A stretch of DNA of 64,000 bases. Source: Chersky-840 sp963794615 (lineage in GTDB: Bacteria; Actinomycetota; Acidimicrobiia; Acidimicrobiales; UBA8190). Position numbers and translations under genes: made by a program. Below, piece by piece: positions 7,794-18,298 of this stretch. The notes beneath the pieces were generated by a model. It was not told the origin of the DNA. It made no database searches and saw only the letters and a list, made by a program, of their open reading frames with translations. The first letter of the stretch is position 1; every line of letters starts with the position of its first letter. The stretch is taken from assembly GCA_963794615.1 (NCBI GenBank), contig CAWCEP010000005.1, forward strand, positions 1,116,001-1,180,000, read 5' to 3'.

Positions 7794-10700
7794 CAGCCCG
7801 CCTTCCGGCGCTTCGCCGCGGCGGGACGGGCCGGGGCCTTGGCCCTCTTGACCGCCGCCGTGCTCTTGACGGCCCGGGGGGCCCGCGCCGCCGTGTCCCG
7901 GCCCGCCCGCTTGGCCGGGGCCCGTCGGGATCCGGTGGGCCCGAGCCGTTCGTGGCGGTCCCGCCCGGCGCGGGCCAGCACGGGGGCGAGGACCTCGCCC
8001 GTGTAGCTCTCCGGCGTGGCCGCCACGTCCTCGGGCGTGCCCTCGGCGACCACCTTGCCGCCCCGTTCGCCCCCTTCGGGCCCGAGGTCGATGATCCAGT
8101 CCGAGGTCTTGATCACATCGAGGTTGTGCTCGATGACGATGACGGTGTTGCCCTGGTCCACGAGGCGGCTCAACACCTCGAGGAGCTTGCGCACGTCGTC
8201 GAAGTGCAGGCCCGTGGTGGGCTCGTCCAGGACGTACAGGGTGTGGCCGGTCGACCGTCTCGACAACTCCGACGACAGCTTGACCCGCTGCGCCTCGCCT
8301 CCCGACAAGGTGGGGGCGGGCTGTCCGAGACGGATGTAGCCCAGACCGACGTCGACGAGGGTCTGGAGATGGCGGGCGATGGTGGGCTGGTTGGCGAAGA
8401 ACGACAGTGCCTCCTCGCACGACATGTCGAGGACATCACCGATGTTCTTGCCCTTGAACGTCACCTCGAGGGTCTCGCGGTTGTAGCGCGCCCCCCGCAC
8501 ACCTCGCAGGGCACGTACACGTCGGGAAGGAAATGCATCTCGATCTTGATGGTCCCGTCCCCGGCGCACGCCTCGCACCGCCCCCCTCGCACGTTGAACG
8601 AGAACCGACCGGGCTGATAGCCCCGTACCTTGGCCTCGTTGGTCTGGCTGAAGAGCTTGCGGACGTGATCGAACAACCCGGTGTAGGTGGCCGGGTTCGA
8701 GCGCGGCGTGCGCCCGATCGGTGACTGGTCGATGGCCACCACCTTGTCGACGTACTTCACACCGTCGATGGCCTTGTGCTGCCCGGGTGTGGTGCGGGCC
8801 CGGTGCACCTGCGCCAACATCGATTGCAGGAGGATGTCGTTCACCAGGGTCGACTTCCCCGATCCCGACACCCCGGTCACCGCCACCAGGCACCCCAGCG
8901 GGAAGGGGACGTCGATGGCCTGCAGGTTGTGCTCCCGGGCGCCTCGGACCGTCAGGTATTCGCCCGATCCCGGGCGCCGCTTCCCGGGGACGGGGATGGA
9001 CCGCTCTCCCGTGAGGTAGCTCCCGGTCACCGACGCCTTCGTCTTGAGCAGTCCCGGCACCCCGCCGCTGTAGACGATCTCGCCGCCGTGCTCACCGGCA
9101 CCGGGCCCGATGTCGACGACGTGGTCGGCCTCGCGAATGGTCTCCTCGTCGTGCTCCACCACGATCACGGTGTTGCCCAGGTCCCGCAGCCGGACCAGGG
9201 TGTCGAGCAGCCGGCGGTTGTCGCGTTGATGGAGCCCGATCGAGGGTTCGTCGAGCACGTAGAGCACCCCCACGAGGCCCGATCCGATCTGGCTCGCCAA
9301 TCGGATGCGCTGCGCCTCGCCGCCCGACAGCGTGGACGTGCCGCGCGCCAGCGACAGGTAGTCGAGGCCCACGTCGAGCAGGAACCGCAACCGGGCCCGC
9401 ACCTCGCGCAGCACCCTGTCGGCGATGAGGTGCTCGCGTTCGGTCAGGTCGAGGGCGTCGACCTCGGCAGCGGCACGGGTGATCGACAGGCTGCACAGCT
9501 CGAAGATGTTGCGGCCCCCCACCGTGACCGCCAGCGACTCGGGCTTGAGGCGAGCCCCGTGGCACGTCGGGCACGGCACCTCGCGCATGAAGGTCTCGGT
9601 CCACTGCCGCACCGAGTCGGACTCCGAGTCACGGTGTCGGCGCTTGAGCCACGGCACGATCCCCTCGAACTGTGACGTGAACGAACGCTGACGGCCGTAG
9701 CGGTTGCGGTACCGCACGTGCACCTGCCGGGTCCCCGACCCGTACAGGAGGACCTTCTTGTCCTTGGCCCGAAGCTTCTCCCAGCGGGTGTCGGTCGAAA
9801 AGCCGAACTCCGCCGCCACGGCCTCCACGATGCGGTCGAACCAACGGCTGTGTCCCCCCATCCACGGCGAGATGGCCCCCTCCTCGAGGGTGCGCGTCGG
9901 GTCCGGCACCACCAGGTCTGGGTCCACCTCGAACTGGGTCCCGAGCCCGTCGCACGCCGGGCACGCGCCGTAGGGGGAGTTGAAGGAGAAATTGCGGGGC
10001 GCGGGCTCCTCGAAGGACAGGCCGCAGTGCGTGCACGCCAGGTGCTCGGAGAACGTGATCAGCTCCTCGGTGCCGTCTTCGGCGATGATGCCGATCTCGG
10101 CGATTCCGTCGGTGAGCCGCAGCGCCGTCTCCATCGACTCGGTGAGGCGCTGGCGAATGTCGTCGCGCCGGACCAACCGGTCGACCACCACCTCGATGGT
10201 GTGCTGCTCGTAGCGCGCCAGGTTCACCGCAGCGCGGTCCGAGAGCTCGACCACCTCGCCGTCGACGCGGGCCCGGGCGAACCCCTGCTTGGCCAGGTCG
10301 TCGAGGAACGCCTCGTACTCACCCTTGCGACCCCGCACCACCGGAGCGAGCACTTGGAAGCGGGTCCCCTCGGGCAGGTCGAGGATGCGGTCCACGATCT
10401 GCTGGGGCGTCTGGCGGGCGACGGGGCGCCCGCAGTTCGGGCAATGGGGATGGCCCACCCGGGCGTACAGCAGCCGCAGGTAGTCGTAGATCTCGGTGAC
10501 CGTCCCCACCGTCGACCGGGGGTTGCGGCTGGCCGACTTCTGGTCGATCGAGATCGCCGGCGACAACCCCTCGATGAAGTCGACGTCGGGCTTGTCCATC
10601 TGACCCAGGAACTGGCGCGCGTACGACGACAGGGACTCGACGTAGCGGCGCTGACCCTCGGCGTAGATGGTATCGAAGGCGAGCGACGACTTGCCCGACC

Positions 10701-10803
10701 CCGACAGGCCCGTGAACACGATGAGCTGGTCACGCGGCAACTCGAGCGAGACGTCGCGCAGGTTGTGTTCTCGTGCCCCGCGGATCACCAACCGGTCGGC
10801 CAT
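7793..10803 (-). CDS. uvrA: excinuclease ABC subunit A, frameshifted in a G run
   Basis: Damage-recognition ATPase of nucleotide-excision repair. The product has two ABC modules: Walker A GLSGSGKSSLAFDTIYAEG near the N-terminus and GVSGSGKSTLVNDIL later, signatures TLSGGEAQRIRLASQ and TLSGGEAQRVKLSSE, and zinc-finger cysteines (CPNCGRPV, CTHCG). The frame breaks after VYVPCEVCGG; adding one base in the C6 run 8491-8496 restores ARYNRETLEVTFKGKNIGDV and the second signature, giving about 1003 residues. ATG at 10803 matches the family start MADRLVIRGAREHNLRDV. A GTG at 10866, overlapping the uvrB stop as GTGA, would add 21 low-complexity residues and is a real alternative. The C-terminus carries a Lys/Ala-rich tail. 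Confidence 0.93.
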
Positions 10804-10862
10804 CGGTGGGAGGCTACCGGGGAGGCGGGGGTCCGATTTCGGGGTCGCCGCGCGAGATGGCG

Positions 10863-13055
10863 TCACGCCGTGGGCACGGGGACGCCGACCCCGACAGGGC
10901 CCGCCGCGCCCGGCGTGGCGGCGTCTCCCGCCTCGACCAGGGCGAGGCGAAGCTCGGCGATGTCGTCGCGCAACAGCGCCGCTTCCTCGTAGCGCAGCTC
11001 GGCGGCGGCGAGGCGCATCTCCTGCTCGAGGCGCACCACCAGGCGTTGCAACTCGTCGATGGGGAGGGTGCTGAGCTCGGCCATCTCGTCGACGGCCGTG
11101 GTGTCGTCGCCGGTCCCGACCGCCCGGGCTCCGGCCAGGCGCCTCCCCCCCACGCCGTCGCGGCGCGGCACCCGTGGTGTTCGCACCGGGAGGTGCCCGG
11201 GCCGGGTCCGACCGCCCCGGCTCCCCCGTCCCGGCCCGTTGGTGACGACGGTGCCGGCCGGGCGGATGCTGGCGAGGATGTCGGTCACGGCCTTGCGGAT
11301 GGTGGTGGGGTCGATGCCGTGCTCGGCGTTGTAGGCCTGCTGCAAGGCGCGCCGGCGCTGGGTCTCGGAGATGGCCGAGCGCATGGCGTCGGTGATGGTG
11401 TCGGCATACAGCACGACCAGGCCGTCGACATTGCGCGCGGCGCGGCCCATGGTCTGGATCAGCGACGACGCCGAGCGCAGGAACCCCGTCTTGTCGGCGT
11501 CGAGAATGGCGACGAGCTGGACCTCGGGCAGGTCGAGCCCCTCGCGCAGGAGGTTGATGCCCACGAGCACGTCGTATTCACCCAGGCGCAGGTCGCGCAG
11601 CAGCTCGATGCGGGTGATGGTGTCGATGTCGGAGTGCAGGTAGCGCACCCGCACCCCTAGCTCGACGAGGTAGTCGGTGAGGTCCTCGGCCATCTTCTTG
11701 GTGAGGGTGGTGACCAGGGAGCGCCCCCCCGCCTCCGACGCCTTGTGGATGCGCTCCATGAGGTCGTCGATCTGGCCGGTGGTGGGCTGGATGACGACCT
11801 CGGGGTCGACGAGACCGGTGGGCCGGATGACCTGGTCGACCACCTGGCTCGACACGTCGAGCTCGTAGGCCCCCGGTGTGGCCGACAGGAACACGACCTG
11901 GCCCACCCGCTCGGTGAACTCGTCGAAGGTGAGCGGCCGGTTGTCGAGGGCCGACGGCAGCCGGAAGCCGTGGGCGACGAGCGTCTCCTTTCGAGAGCGG
12001 TCTCCTTCGTACTGGCCGTGGATCTGGGGCACCGTGACGTGGCTCTCGTCGATCACGGTGAGGAAGTCCGTCGGGAAGAAGTCGAGCAGCGTGTGCGAGG
12101 GCTCACCGGCGCTCCGGCCGTCGAGGTGGCGGCTGTAATTCTCGATGCCGTTGCACACCCCGACTTCGGCCAGCATCTCGAGGTCGTGCTCGGTCCGGAG
12201 CCGCAGACGCTGGGCCTCGAGGAGCTTGCCCGCCGACTGCAGCTCGGCGAGGCGCTCCCCGAGTTCGGTCTCGATCGACGCCACGGCCCGTCGCATGGTG
12301 TCGTCGCCGGCCCCGTAGTGCGTGGCCGAGAAGACGACGAGCTCGTCGATGTCCTCGCCGGTGTCGCCGGTCAGTGCGTCGAAGCGCCTGATCCGCTCCA
12401 CCTGGTCCCCGAAGAGCTCGATGCGCACCGCCTGCTGTTCGTACACGGGGTGCAGCTCGACGGTGTCGCCCCGGGCCCGGAAGTGCCCGCGGGTGAGGAC
12501 GGCGTCGTTGCGGTCGTAGTGGAGGTCGACCAGTTTGCGCAGGAGGTCGCGTTGGTTGACGGTGTCGCCCGGCCGCACGGCCATGATCCGTTGGCGGTAC
12601 TCGTCGGGCGACCCCAGGCCGTAGATGCACGATACCGACGCCACCACGATGACGTCGCGGCGCAACAAGAGGCTCGACGTGGTGGAGTGCCGCAACCGGT
12701 CGATCTCGTCGTTGATCGACGAGTCCTTTTCGATGTAGGTGTCCGACGTGGGCAGATACGCCTCGGGCTGGTAGTAGTCGTAGTACGACACGAAGTACTC
12801 GACGCGGTTGTTGGGGAAGAGCTCGTGGAGCTCGGCGGCCAGCTGGGCGGCCAGGGACTTGTTGGGCTCGATGATCAGCGTGGTCCGCTGCGCCTGTTCG
12901 ATGGTCCAGGCGATGGTGGCGGTCTTCCCGCTGCCGGTGATACCGAGCAGGGTTTGGTACCGGTCGCCGCGCCCGATCCCCTCGGTCAGGCGCTCGATCG
13001 CCTGGGGCTGGTCGCCCGCGGGGCGCAGCGGGGTCACGACCTCGAAACGGGGCAC
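10863..13055 (-). CDS. uvrB: excinuclease ABC subunit B
   Basis: DNA helicase-like core of the UvrABC system; receives damaged DNA from UvrA and recruits UvrC. The product has Walker A LLGITGSGKTATIAW, the beta-hairpin region YFVSYYDYYQPEAYLP, EKDSSINDEIDRLRH, the DEAD-like box TVIDESHVTVPQ, helicase motifs VLVGINLLREGLDLPEV and LIQTMGRAARNVDG, and a C-terminal UVR motif (LRYEEAALLRDDIAELR). The open frame extends to 13124, but UvrB proteins start just before the FEVVTPLRPAGDQPQAI block, so GTG at 13055 is chosen (730 residues). A Gly/Arg-rich linker of about 60 residues precedes the UVR motif. coaE ends 25 bases upstream. Confidence 0.95.
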   Translation of the reverse strand: MPRFEVVTPLRPAGDQPQAIERLTEGIGRGDRYQTLLGITGSGKTATIAWTIEQAQRTTLIIEPNKSLAAQLAAELHELFPNNRVEYFVSYYDYYQPEAYLPTSDTYIEKDSSINDEIDRLRHSTTSSLLLRRDVIVVASVSCIYGLGSPDEYRQRIMAVRPGDTVNQRDLLRKLVDLHYDRNDAVLTRGHFRARGDTVELHPVYEQQAVRIELFGDQVERIRRFDALTGDTGEDIDELVVFSATHYGAGDDTMRRAVASIETELGERLAELQSAGKLLEAQRLRLRTEHDLEMLAEVGVCNGIENYSRHLDGRSAGEPSHTLLDFFPTDFLTVIDESHVTVPQIHGQYEGDRSRKETLVAHGFRLPSALDNRPLTFDEFTERVGQVVFLSATPGAYELDVSSQVVDQVIRPTGLVDPEVVIQPTTGQIDDLMERIHKASEAGGRSLVTTLTKKMAEDLTDYLVELGVRVRYLHSDIDTITRIELLRDLRLGEYDVLVGINLLREGLDLPEVQLVAILDADKTGFLRSASSLIQTMGRAARNVDGLVVLYADTITDAMRSAISETQRRRALQQAYNAEHGIDPTTIRKAVTDILASIRPAGTVVTNGPGRGSRGGRTRPGHLPVRTPRVPRRDGVGGRRLAGARAVGTGDDTTAVDEMAELSTLPIDELQRLVVRLEQEMRLAAAELRYEEAALLRDDIAELRLALVEAGDAATPGAAGPVGVGVPVPTA

Positions 13056-13080
13056 CTTGCGATGGTACCGGGGGGGTGTA

Positions 13081-13701
13081 TCAGCCCGGGCCGGGAGATC
13101 CGCGGGGCCAGGCCCCGAGCGCACCCCAGACCCGGTCCACCTCGGCGACGAGGTGGACCCGGTCCCCGGCGTTGTCGATGACGAAGTCCGACCCCTCCCG
13201 GCGCTCCTCCCGGGTGATCTGCGCCGCCACCCGGGCCTCGGCGTCGAGCCGGGAGAAGCCGCGCTGGGTCACGAGTCGGTCCACGGCGATCTCTACGGGG
13301 CAGTCCACGACGATCACGACCTGCAGCGACAGCGCCTCGCGGTGGGCGGGCTGCAAGAGGGGGATGTCGAGCACCACGACGCGGTCGCCCCCCTCCTCGG
13401 CGGCGCGGCGCTGGGCCATGACGGCGCTGATGGCGGGGTGGGTGATGGCGTTGAGGGCAGCCACCGACTCGGCGTCGACGAAGGCCAGCGAGGCCAGGGC
13501 GGCGCGGTCGATGGTCCGGTCGAGAGCCAGGATGCCGGTGCCGAAGCGGTCGACGAGGGGCTGGTAGGCGGGACCTCCGGGGACCACGACTTCCCGGGCG
13601 ATCCGATCGGCGTCGATGAGCACGGCACCGCGCTCGACCAGGAGCTCCGCCACCGACGACTTCCCCGACCCGATCCCTCCCGTCAACCCGACCGCGAGCA
13701 C
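13081..13701 (-). CDS. coaE: dephospho-CoA kinase
   Basis: Last step of coenzyme A synthesis: phosphorylates the 3'-hydroxyl of dephospho-CoA. The 206-residue product starts MLAVGLTGGIGSGKSSVAEL with the P-loop at residues 7-14, then GAVLIDADRIAREVV, HPAISAVMAQRR, VVLDIPLLQP, VVIVVDCPVEIAVDRLV and FVIDNAGDRVHLVAEVD, a complete CoaE pattern. GTG at 13701 is 5 bases after the stop of the glycosyltransferase gene; the longer frame upstream lacks family similarity. coaE between rpsA and uvrB is a common actinobacterial arrangement, but here about 12 kb of other genes separate it from rpsA. Confidence 0.94.
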   Translation of the reverse strand: MLAVGLTGGIGSGKSSVAELLVERGAVLIDADRIAREVVVPGGPAYQPLVDRFGTGILALDRTIDRAALASLAFVDAESVAALNAITHPAISAVMAQRRAAEEGGDRVVVLDIPLLQPAHREALSLQVVIVVDCPVEIAVDRLVTQRGFSRLDAEARVAAQITREERREGSDFVIDNAGDRVHLVAEVDRVWGALGAWPRGSPGPG

Positions 13702-13706
13702 CGGCG

Positions 13707-15005
13707 CTAGCGGCCGGGACGCTTCCCGGCCACCGCCTCGTCCACGAGGGCGTCGAGGGTGCCTGCCGCGGTGGCGTCCCAGGTGAGGCTGGCGGCGCGG
13801 CGCAAGGCGGCCCGTCCCAGGCGCCCTCGCAGCGCCGGGTCGACGACGACGGTGCGAAGCGCCTCCGCGAACGGCGCCGTCGGCACCGGGGCCCCGGGCC
13901 GCTGACCACCGGGCTCGAGGCTCACCACCAGGCCGCTGACGCCGTCCTCGACCGCGTCGACGTGGCCGGCGATGCGTGACACCACCGACGGTGTGCCACA
14001 GGCGGCGGCCTCGCTGACCGTCATCCCCCACCCCTCGCGTTGTGACGTGCTGGCCAGCACCCAGGCCTGCCGGTACAGCGTGAGCAAGTCGTCATCGTCC
14101 ATGTGCCCCGGAAGCTCGATCCAGTCGTCGCCACCGAGGGCATGGCGGTGCGCTTCGAGACGCTCGCGCTCGTACCCTTCGCCGACGATCACGGCCCGGA
14201 GGTTGGGAACGGTGCGTCGCACGTCGACGAGCGCGTCCATGAGGACGTCGAACCGCTTGACCGGGACGAGACGGCCCACCGCGATCACCAGCGGCTGGGG
14301 CGAGAGGGTGCCCCCCGGCGAGAACCGGGAGTCGACGCCGGGCGGGACCACGCTCACCCGCGACGCCCGGAACCCGAGCATGGACACGATCTCGCGGCGC
14401 GACGACTCCGACAGCGTCACGATCCGCGTCCTCCGGTACAGCGGAGGCGCCAACCTCCGCTCCAGCAGCTCCCCCGTCCGGGCCCGCCACGGACGCAGCA
14501 CCATCTGCCACATCTCGGCGTGCACGTGGTGGAGGAAGACGACGCGAGGCCGCCGGGCCCACAACGGCGAGAAGAAGGGCATGCCGTTCCAGATCTCCAC
14601 CACCCCGTCGGGACTTCCACTGCCGACGAGGCCGCTCAGGGCGCTCCGGGGGAACACGCTGTAGCGCCGGCCTTTGCGCACCACGTGGTACCCGTCGCGG
14701 TCGGCGCCCGACGGTTGCCCCTCTACCGCCGAGGTCCGCAGCGTGACGTCGAGGCCGGCACGAGCCCATCGCGCCGCCACATGATCGGCGTGGCGCTCCG
14801 ACCCACCGGCCTCGGGGTCGTCGAGGTCTCTCCACGCCAGCATCTGGATGCGGCGCAATCCCACGTCCAGTGCGCGGGCGACGACATCGTCCAGCGTGGC
14901 GAGGGACGCGCCGGGCAGCAGGACCAGACCTTGATGGGGGGTCGCCGGCGGAGTGTCGGACGCGGCCGTCACCGCACTTCCCCGCCGATCGTGGAGCTCG
15001 GTCAC
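13707..15005 (-). CDS. GT4-family glycosyltransferase
   Basis: Retaining GT-B glycosyltransferase of 432 residues; donor and acceptor unknown. The N-terminal half has the Gly-rich entry DLDDPEAGGSERHADHVAARW, where the GGSE motif marks GT4 enzymes, and VVFLHHVHAEMWQM. The C-terminal half has VSVVPPGVDSRFSPG, VIAVGRLVPVKRFDVLMDAL, LRAVIVGEGYERERLEAH and the EX7E donor-site motif REGWGMTVSEAAACGTPSV. No membrane segment is seen, so it is cytoplasmic. It is last in a minus-strand run with a flippase-like protein, a UDP-galactopyranose-mutase-like protein and a PIG-V-like mannosyltransferase, suggesting assembly of a surface glycan. GTG at 15005 is the start of the open frame; about 20 residues before the core may be dispensable. 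Confidence 0.9.
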   Translation of the reverse strand: MTELHDRRGSAVTAASDTPPATPHQGLVLLPGASLATLDDVVARALDVGLRRIQMLAWRDLDDPEAGGSERHADHVAARWARAGLDVTLRTSAVEGQPSGADRDGYHVVRKGRRYSVFPRSALSGLVGSGSPDGVVEIWNGMPFFSPLWARRPRVVFLHHVHAEMWQMVLRPWRARTGELLERRLAPPLYRRTRIVTLSESSRREIVSMLGFRASRVSVVPPGVDSRFSPGGTLSPQPLVIAVGRLVPVKRFDVLMDALVDVRRTVPNLRAVIVGEGYERERLEAHRHALGGDDWIELPGHMDDDDLLTLYRQAWVLASTSQREGWGMTVSEAAACGTPSVVSRIAGHVDAVEDGVSGLVVSLEPGGQRPGAPVPTAPFAEALRTVVVDPALRGRLGRAALRRAASLTWDATAAGTLDALVDEAVAGKRPGR

Positions 15006-15093
15006 GACTGGACTCTTTCCTCCTGGACCCGAAAGTGCCGGTGGACCAGGCTCGGTCGCGACATGGATCGCCTGCTCATGACGGGCACGGCCG

Positions 15094-16656
15094 TCACGCT
15101 AGTGACTGGTCGGCCTCCAACGAAGCATTGGCGACGAGGGCCCGGCGCCGGGCCGTGCGCCGGTGGACGGCGACGAAGCACACCGTGGTGACCGCGCACA
15201 GCCCCACCTGCACCGCCAGGTCGGCCCGGGCCGTGGCAAGGTACTCACCGTTGGCGGCGGCCGCCGCGGCTGCCAGGGCGCCGGCGCCGACGGCCAGGAC
15301 GAGGACCACCCACCTCCACCCGACCCCCAGGAGGTAGATGGCCAGGACCACCGTGACCGAAAGGAAGATCATGGCGAGCACGATGGTGGAGAAGGCGGGT
15401 GCGGCCCCGGTGAGGTGGTGCCCGAAGACCAGACCGAGGACACCGTGCGCGGCCACCACCGCCATGCCCAGCAGGACGAGACAGGGGATGGCCAGCAAGG
15501 CGAAGGTCTGGCCCAGTTGCTTCAACGCGTGAGAGCCGGCCTGATGGCGAATCGTCGCCTCGGGGAGCAGGTAGTTCACGAGCACCAGGGCCACGAAGAC
15601 CAGAGCCTTGGACGGGACCGAAATCGCCGCGTAGGCCCCGGAGTGGTGCCCGTGCGACTTGCTCCCCAGGATGATCACATCGAGGTTCTGGAGCAGAGCC
15701 AGGAGCAGGAGACTCCCGAGCGCAGTCAACACGTCGGCGACCAAGTCCTTGCCACCGTGCACGGCGGTGGCGGCGACGACCGACTCTGTGGCCTCTGCTA
15801 CCACCTCCAGTTCGAATTCCGTCGGTTCCTCGACGGTCTCCGCGGCAGCGTCCGTCCCCGACGGCACGGCCCCGGCGGGAGCGGTGGCGGGCGGCACCGC
15901 CCCGGACGGCACCGCCCCGGACGGCGCGCTCTCCGACGGCGTCGGGAGCGACGACGGTTGCGGAGGGTCGGTCGGAGCCAAAGCCCGCACCATGGCCCGG
16001 GTCGCGCTGAGTCGGGCGTGGCCGGCCGTGACCACCTCAGCGATGAGAAGACCGATGGCGGCGCCCTCGACCCCGAGCTCGGCCGCCATGCCGACCGTCA
16101 GCGCACAGCGCATCACGGACTCGATCACGAGGTTGATCGAGAGGTCGGTGTAATCGCGGCTCACCTGGAGCAAGCCGCGGTCGATCGCCAAGACCACCCA
16201 GATGCCGGCAGCGGTCAGGATCTCGGTGACCCCGCTCGGGCTGGGGAGCGACAGGGCGTGCGCCACCGGCACCCGGATGAGGAATGTGATCACGGCGAGC
16301 AAGACCAAACAGACCTCAGCGATGCGGTGGACGCGCGCCACCCAGGGGCGCACCTGATCGCCGAGACCGGCCGCCCGCCACGACGAGACGCGGCGCACGA
16401 CGCTGACGAGCAGCGCCGTGCCCGGCTGCGACACCACCAGGAACAGCCCGAGCAGGATGATGAGGGTGCCGTAGCCACGGGTGCTGAGCACGTGGGCGAC
16501 GAAGACGGTGGTGAGAAGGCTGACGACGCCGACCAGCGCGGCGGCGATGGCCAGGGGGATGGCGTGGCGGATCTCCGCCGCCTCCTCCTGCACGCGGTGG
16601 ACGCGGGAGGCGCTCCCCGGGCTCCGGGCCGGACCGCCTTGGGCGACAGGGTCCAC
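15094..16656 (-). CDS. polysaccharide flippase-like membrane protein with long hydrophilic insert
   Basis: Integral membrane protein of 520 residues with about 12 hydrophobic segments arranged like the MOP-type exporters (Wzx/MurJ-like); a lipid-linked oligosaccharide flippase is the best guess. Segments include AIPLAIAAALVGVVSLLTTV, TLIILLGLFLVVSQPGTALL and ALVFVALVLVNYLLPEATI. A soluble insert of about 75 residues near the middle is Pro/Ala/Ser-rich with a repeated SGAVP unit and ends acidic (EEPTEFELEVVAEATES). The start GTG at 16656 overlaps the stop of the upstream flavoprotein by one base, so the two are coupled. The start could also be further in. Assignment rests on hydropathy and context, not a diagnostic motif. 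Confidence 0.7.
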   Translation of the reverse strand: MDPVAQGGPARSPGSASRVHRVQEEAAEIRHAIPLAIAAALVGVVSLLTTVFVAHVLSTRGYGTLIILLGLFLVVSQPGTALLVSVVRRVSSWRAAGLGDQVRPWVARVHRIAEVCLVLLAVITFLIRVPVAHALSLPSPSGVTEILTAAGIWVVLAIDRGLLQVSRDYTDLSINLVIESVMRCALTVGMAAELGVEGAAIGLLIAEVVTAGHARLSATRAMVRALAPTDPPQPSSLPTPSESAPSGAVPSGAVPPATAPAGAVPSGTDAAAETVEEPTEFELEVVAEATESVVAATAVHGGKDLVADVLTALGSLLLLALLQNLDVIILGSKSHGHHSGAYAAISVPSKALVFVALVLVNYLLPEATIRHQAGSHALKQLGQTFALLAIPCLVLLGMAVVAAHGVLGLVFGHHLTGAAPAFSTIVLAMIFLSVTVVLAIYLLGVGWRWVVLVLAVGAGALAAAAAAANGEYLATARADLAVQVGLCAVTTVCFVAVHRRTARRRALVANASLEADQSLA

Positions 16657-18194
16657 TACGGCGCGCCGCTACCCGTGATGGCGGCCACGGGTCGGGAGAT
16701 GACCGGTGCGTCTCGGCCCGTTCCTCCGCCGCCCCCGCCCGCCTTCTCCTCGTGGTACTCCTCGTCGACGTTCACCGACCAGATGTCGTGGGCCGCGTCC
16801 GCCACGATGTTCTCCACGGTCAGCATGGCCGTGTACATGGAGTGGTCCTGGTTGTTGTACTTGTGCATGCCGTTTCGGCCTACGGGGTGCACGTTGGGAA
16901 CCTCGGCCGCGAGCCAGTGGCGCATGGTGTCCACGGCGGCCCGGTAGGTGTCGTCGTAAACGGGGTACGCCTTGGGCATGCGCACGACGTAGCCCCGTTC
17001 CACCTGGGTGGGATCGACCAGGCCGATGGTGGCAAGTTCGTTCGTCGCCAGCGTCACGAGGGCGTCGTCGTCGGTGTCCCACAGCTCGTCGCCCTCGAAG
17101 ACGAAGTACTCCATGCCCAGACACGTGGTGCCGTCGCGGACCATGAACGGGGACCAGGCGCCGAAGTTCTGGATGCGGCCCACCCGCACCTTCGGGGAGT
17201 GGATGTAGATCCAGTTGTCGGGAAAACCCGCCCCCTCGGGCACCACCAGGGCCACGGTCAGGAAGTCCCGGTACCGCAGCGCGTCAGCGGCGGCGAGGAC
17301 GGGGTCCGGTGGCGGCGGGTCCAGCGCCCGCACGAGCGCCGAAAACGGCATGGAGCTGATGACATGGTCCGTCTCGACGCGATGGCGCCGGCCCCCGGAC
17401 TCGAAGACCACGGCGGTAGCACCCCCCGGCCCCCGCTCGACCCCGACCACGGGGCTCTGCAGGAGGACCCCGACGCCCGCCTTCTCGACCAGGTCCCTAC
17501 ACGTCTCCCACATCATCCCGGGTCCGAGCTTCGGGTACTGGAACTCCTCGATGAGGCTCGTCACCTGCCGGGCCCGGTTGCGGCGGCCGCCGGCGAGACG
17601 CGAGCGCAGGGGCTCCCAGACCGCCTTGAACAACGACATGCCCTTGATGCGCTGGGCACCCCAGTCGGCGGAGACCTCGGAGGGTGGGACACCCCACACC
17701 TTCTCGCTGTAGGTCTTGAAGAAGTGCTCGTAGAGCCGCCACCCGTAATTGGCGACCACATAGCCCTCGAGGGAGGTCTGGTCCTTGGGTGGCGACACCC
17801 GCACCTTCAGATAGGACATCCCGCACCGGGTCGCCTCGACCAGACCCAGGTTGTGGAGCGCGTTGAGCACGTTGATGGGGTAGTCGTAGAACCTGCCCTC
17901 GTAGTAGATCCGGCTCATGCGGGGACGCAGGAGAAAGTCGTCGGGGGCGAGGATCTCGTGCCACAGGTCTTGAACAGGCTGGACCTTGGTGAAGAAGCGG
18001 TGGCCGCCGATGTCGAAGCGCCATCCGCCACGCGCCACGGTCCGGCTGATGCCTCCGACCACGTCGTCGGCCTCGAGCACGAGCGCCTCGCGCCCCGCCT
18101 TGGAGAGCTGGTACGCAGCGGTGAGCCCGGCGGGCCCGGCCCCGATCACCACCACGGGGCGATCGCCTCGCCATGCCGCCGCCGTCTGCGTCAC
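16656..18194 (-). CDS. FAD-dependent oxidoreductase, UDP-galactopyranose-mutase-like
   Basis: Flavoprotein of 512 residues. The N-terminus has the FAD-binding dinucleotide motif VVVIGAGPAGLTAAYQLSKAG, then LVLEADDVVGGISRTV and FDIGGHRFFTK, the pattern of the UDP-galactopyranose mutase / amine oxidase group. Later blocks include YEGRFYDYPINVLNAL, FFKTYSEKVWGVPPSEVSADW, HVISSMPFSALVRAL and HPVGRNGMHKYNNQDHSMYT. UDP-Galp mutases and related protoporphyrinogen-oxidase-like proteins share this architecture, so mutase activity is likely but not proven. It sits between the mannosyltransferase-like gene and the flippase-like gene, consistent with furanose-containing surface glycan synthesis. It ends in a Gly-rich stretch and a soluble tail. 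Confidence 0.82.
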   Translation of the reverse strand: MTQTAAAWRGDRPVVVIGAGPAGLTAAYQLSKAGREALVLEADDVVGGISRTVARGGWRFDIGGHRFFTKVQPVQDLWHEILAPDDFLLRPRMSRIYYEGRFYDYPINVLNALHNLGLVEATRCGMSYLKVRVSPPKDQTSLEGYVVANYGWRLYEHFFKTYSEKVWGVPPSEVSADWGAQRIKGMSLFKAVWEPLRSRLAGGRRNRARQVTSLIEEFQYPKLGPGMMWETCRDLVEKAGVGVLLQSPVVGVERGPGGATAVVFESGGRRHRVETDHVISSMPFSALVRALDPPPPDPVLAAADALRYRDFLTVALVVPEGAGFPDNWIYIHSPKVRVGRIQNFGAWSPFMVRDGTTCLGMEYFVFEGDELWDTDDDALVTLATNELATIGLVDPTQVERGYVVRMPKAYPVYDDTYRAAVDTMRHWLAAEVPNVHPVGRNGMHKYNNQDHSMYTAMLTVENIVADAAHDIWSVNVDEEYHEEKAGGGGGGTGRDAPVISRPVAAITGSGAP

Positions 18195-18298
18195 CTCGCC
18201 TCTTATCCCCCGTTCGGCCTCCGGCCCGTCGCCAGGCTACCGGTTGGCACCACCCCGACCCAGCCAAACGATCGCCTTCCGATCGCCCGACGACCAGG

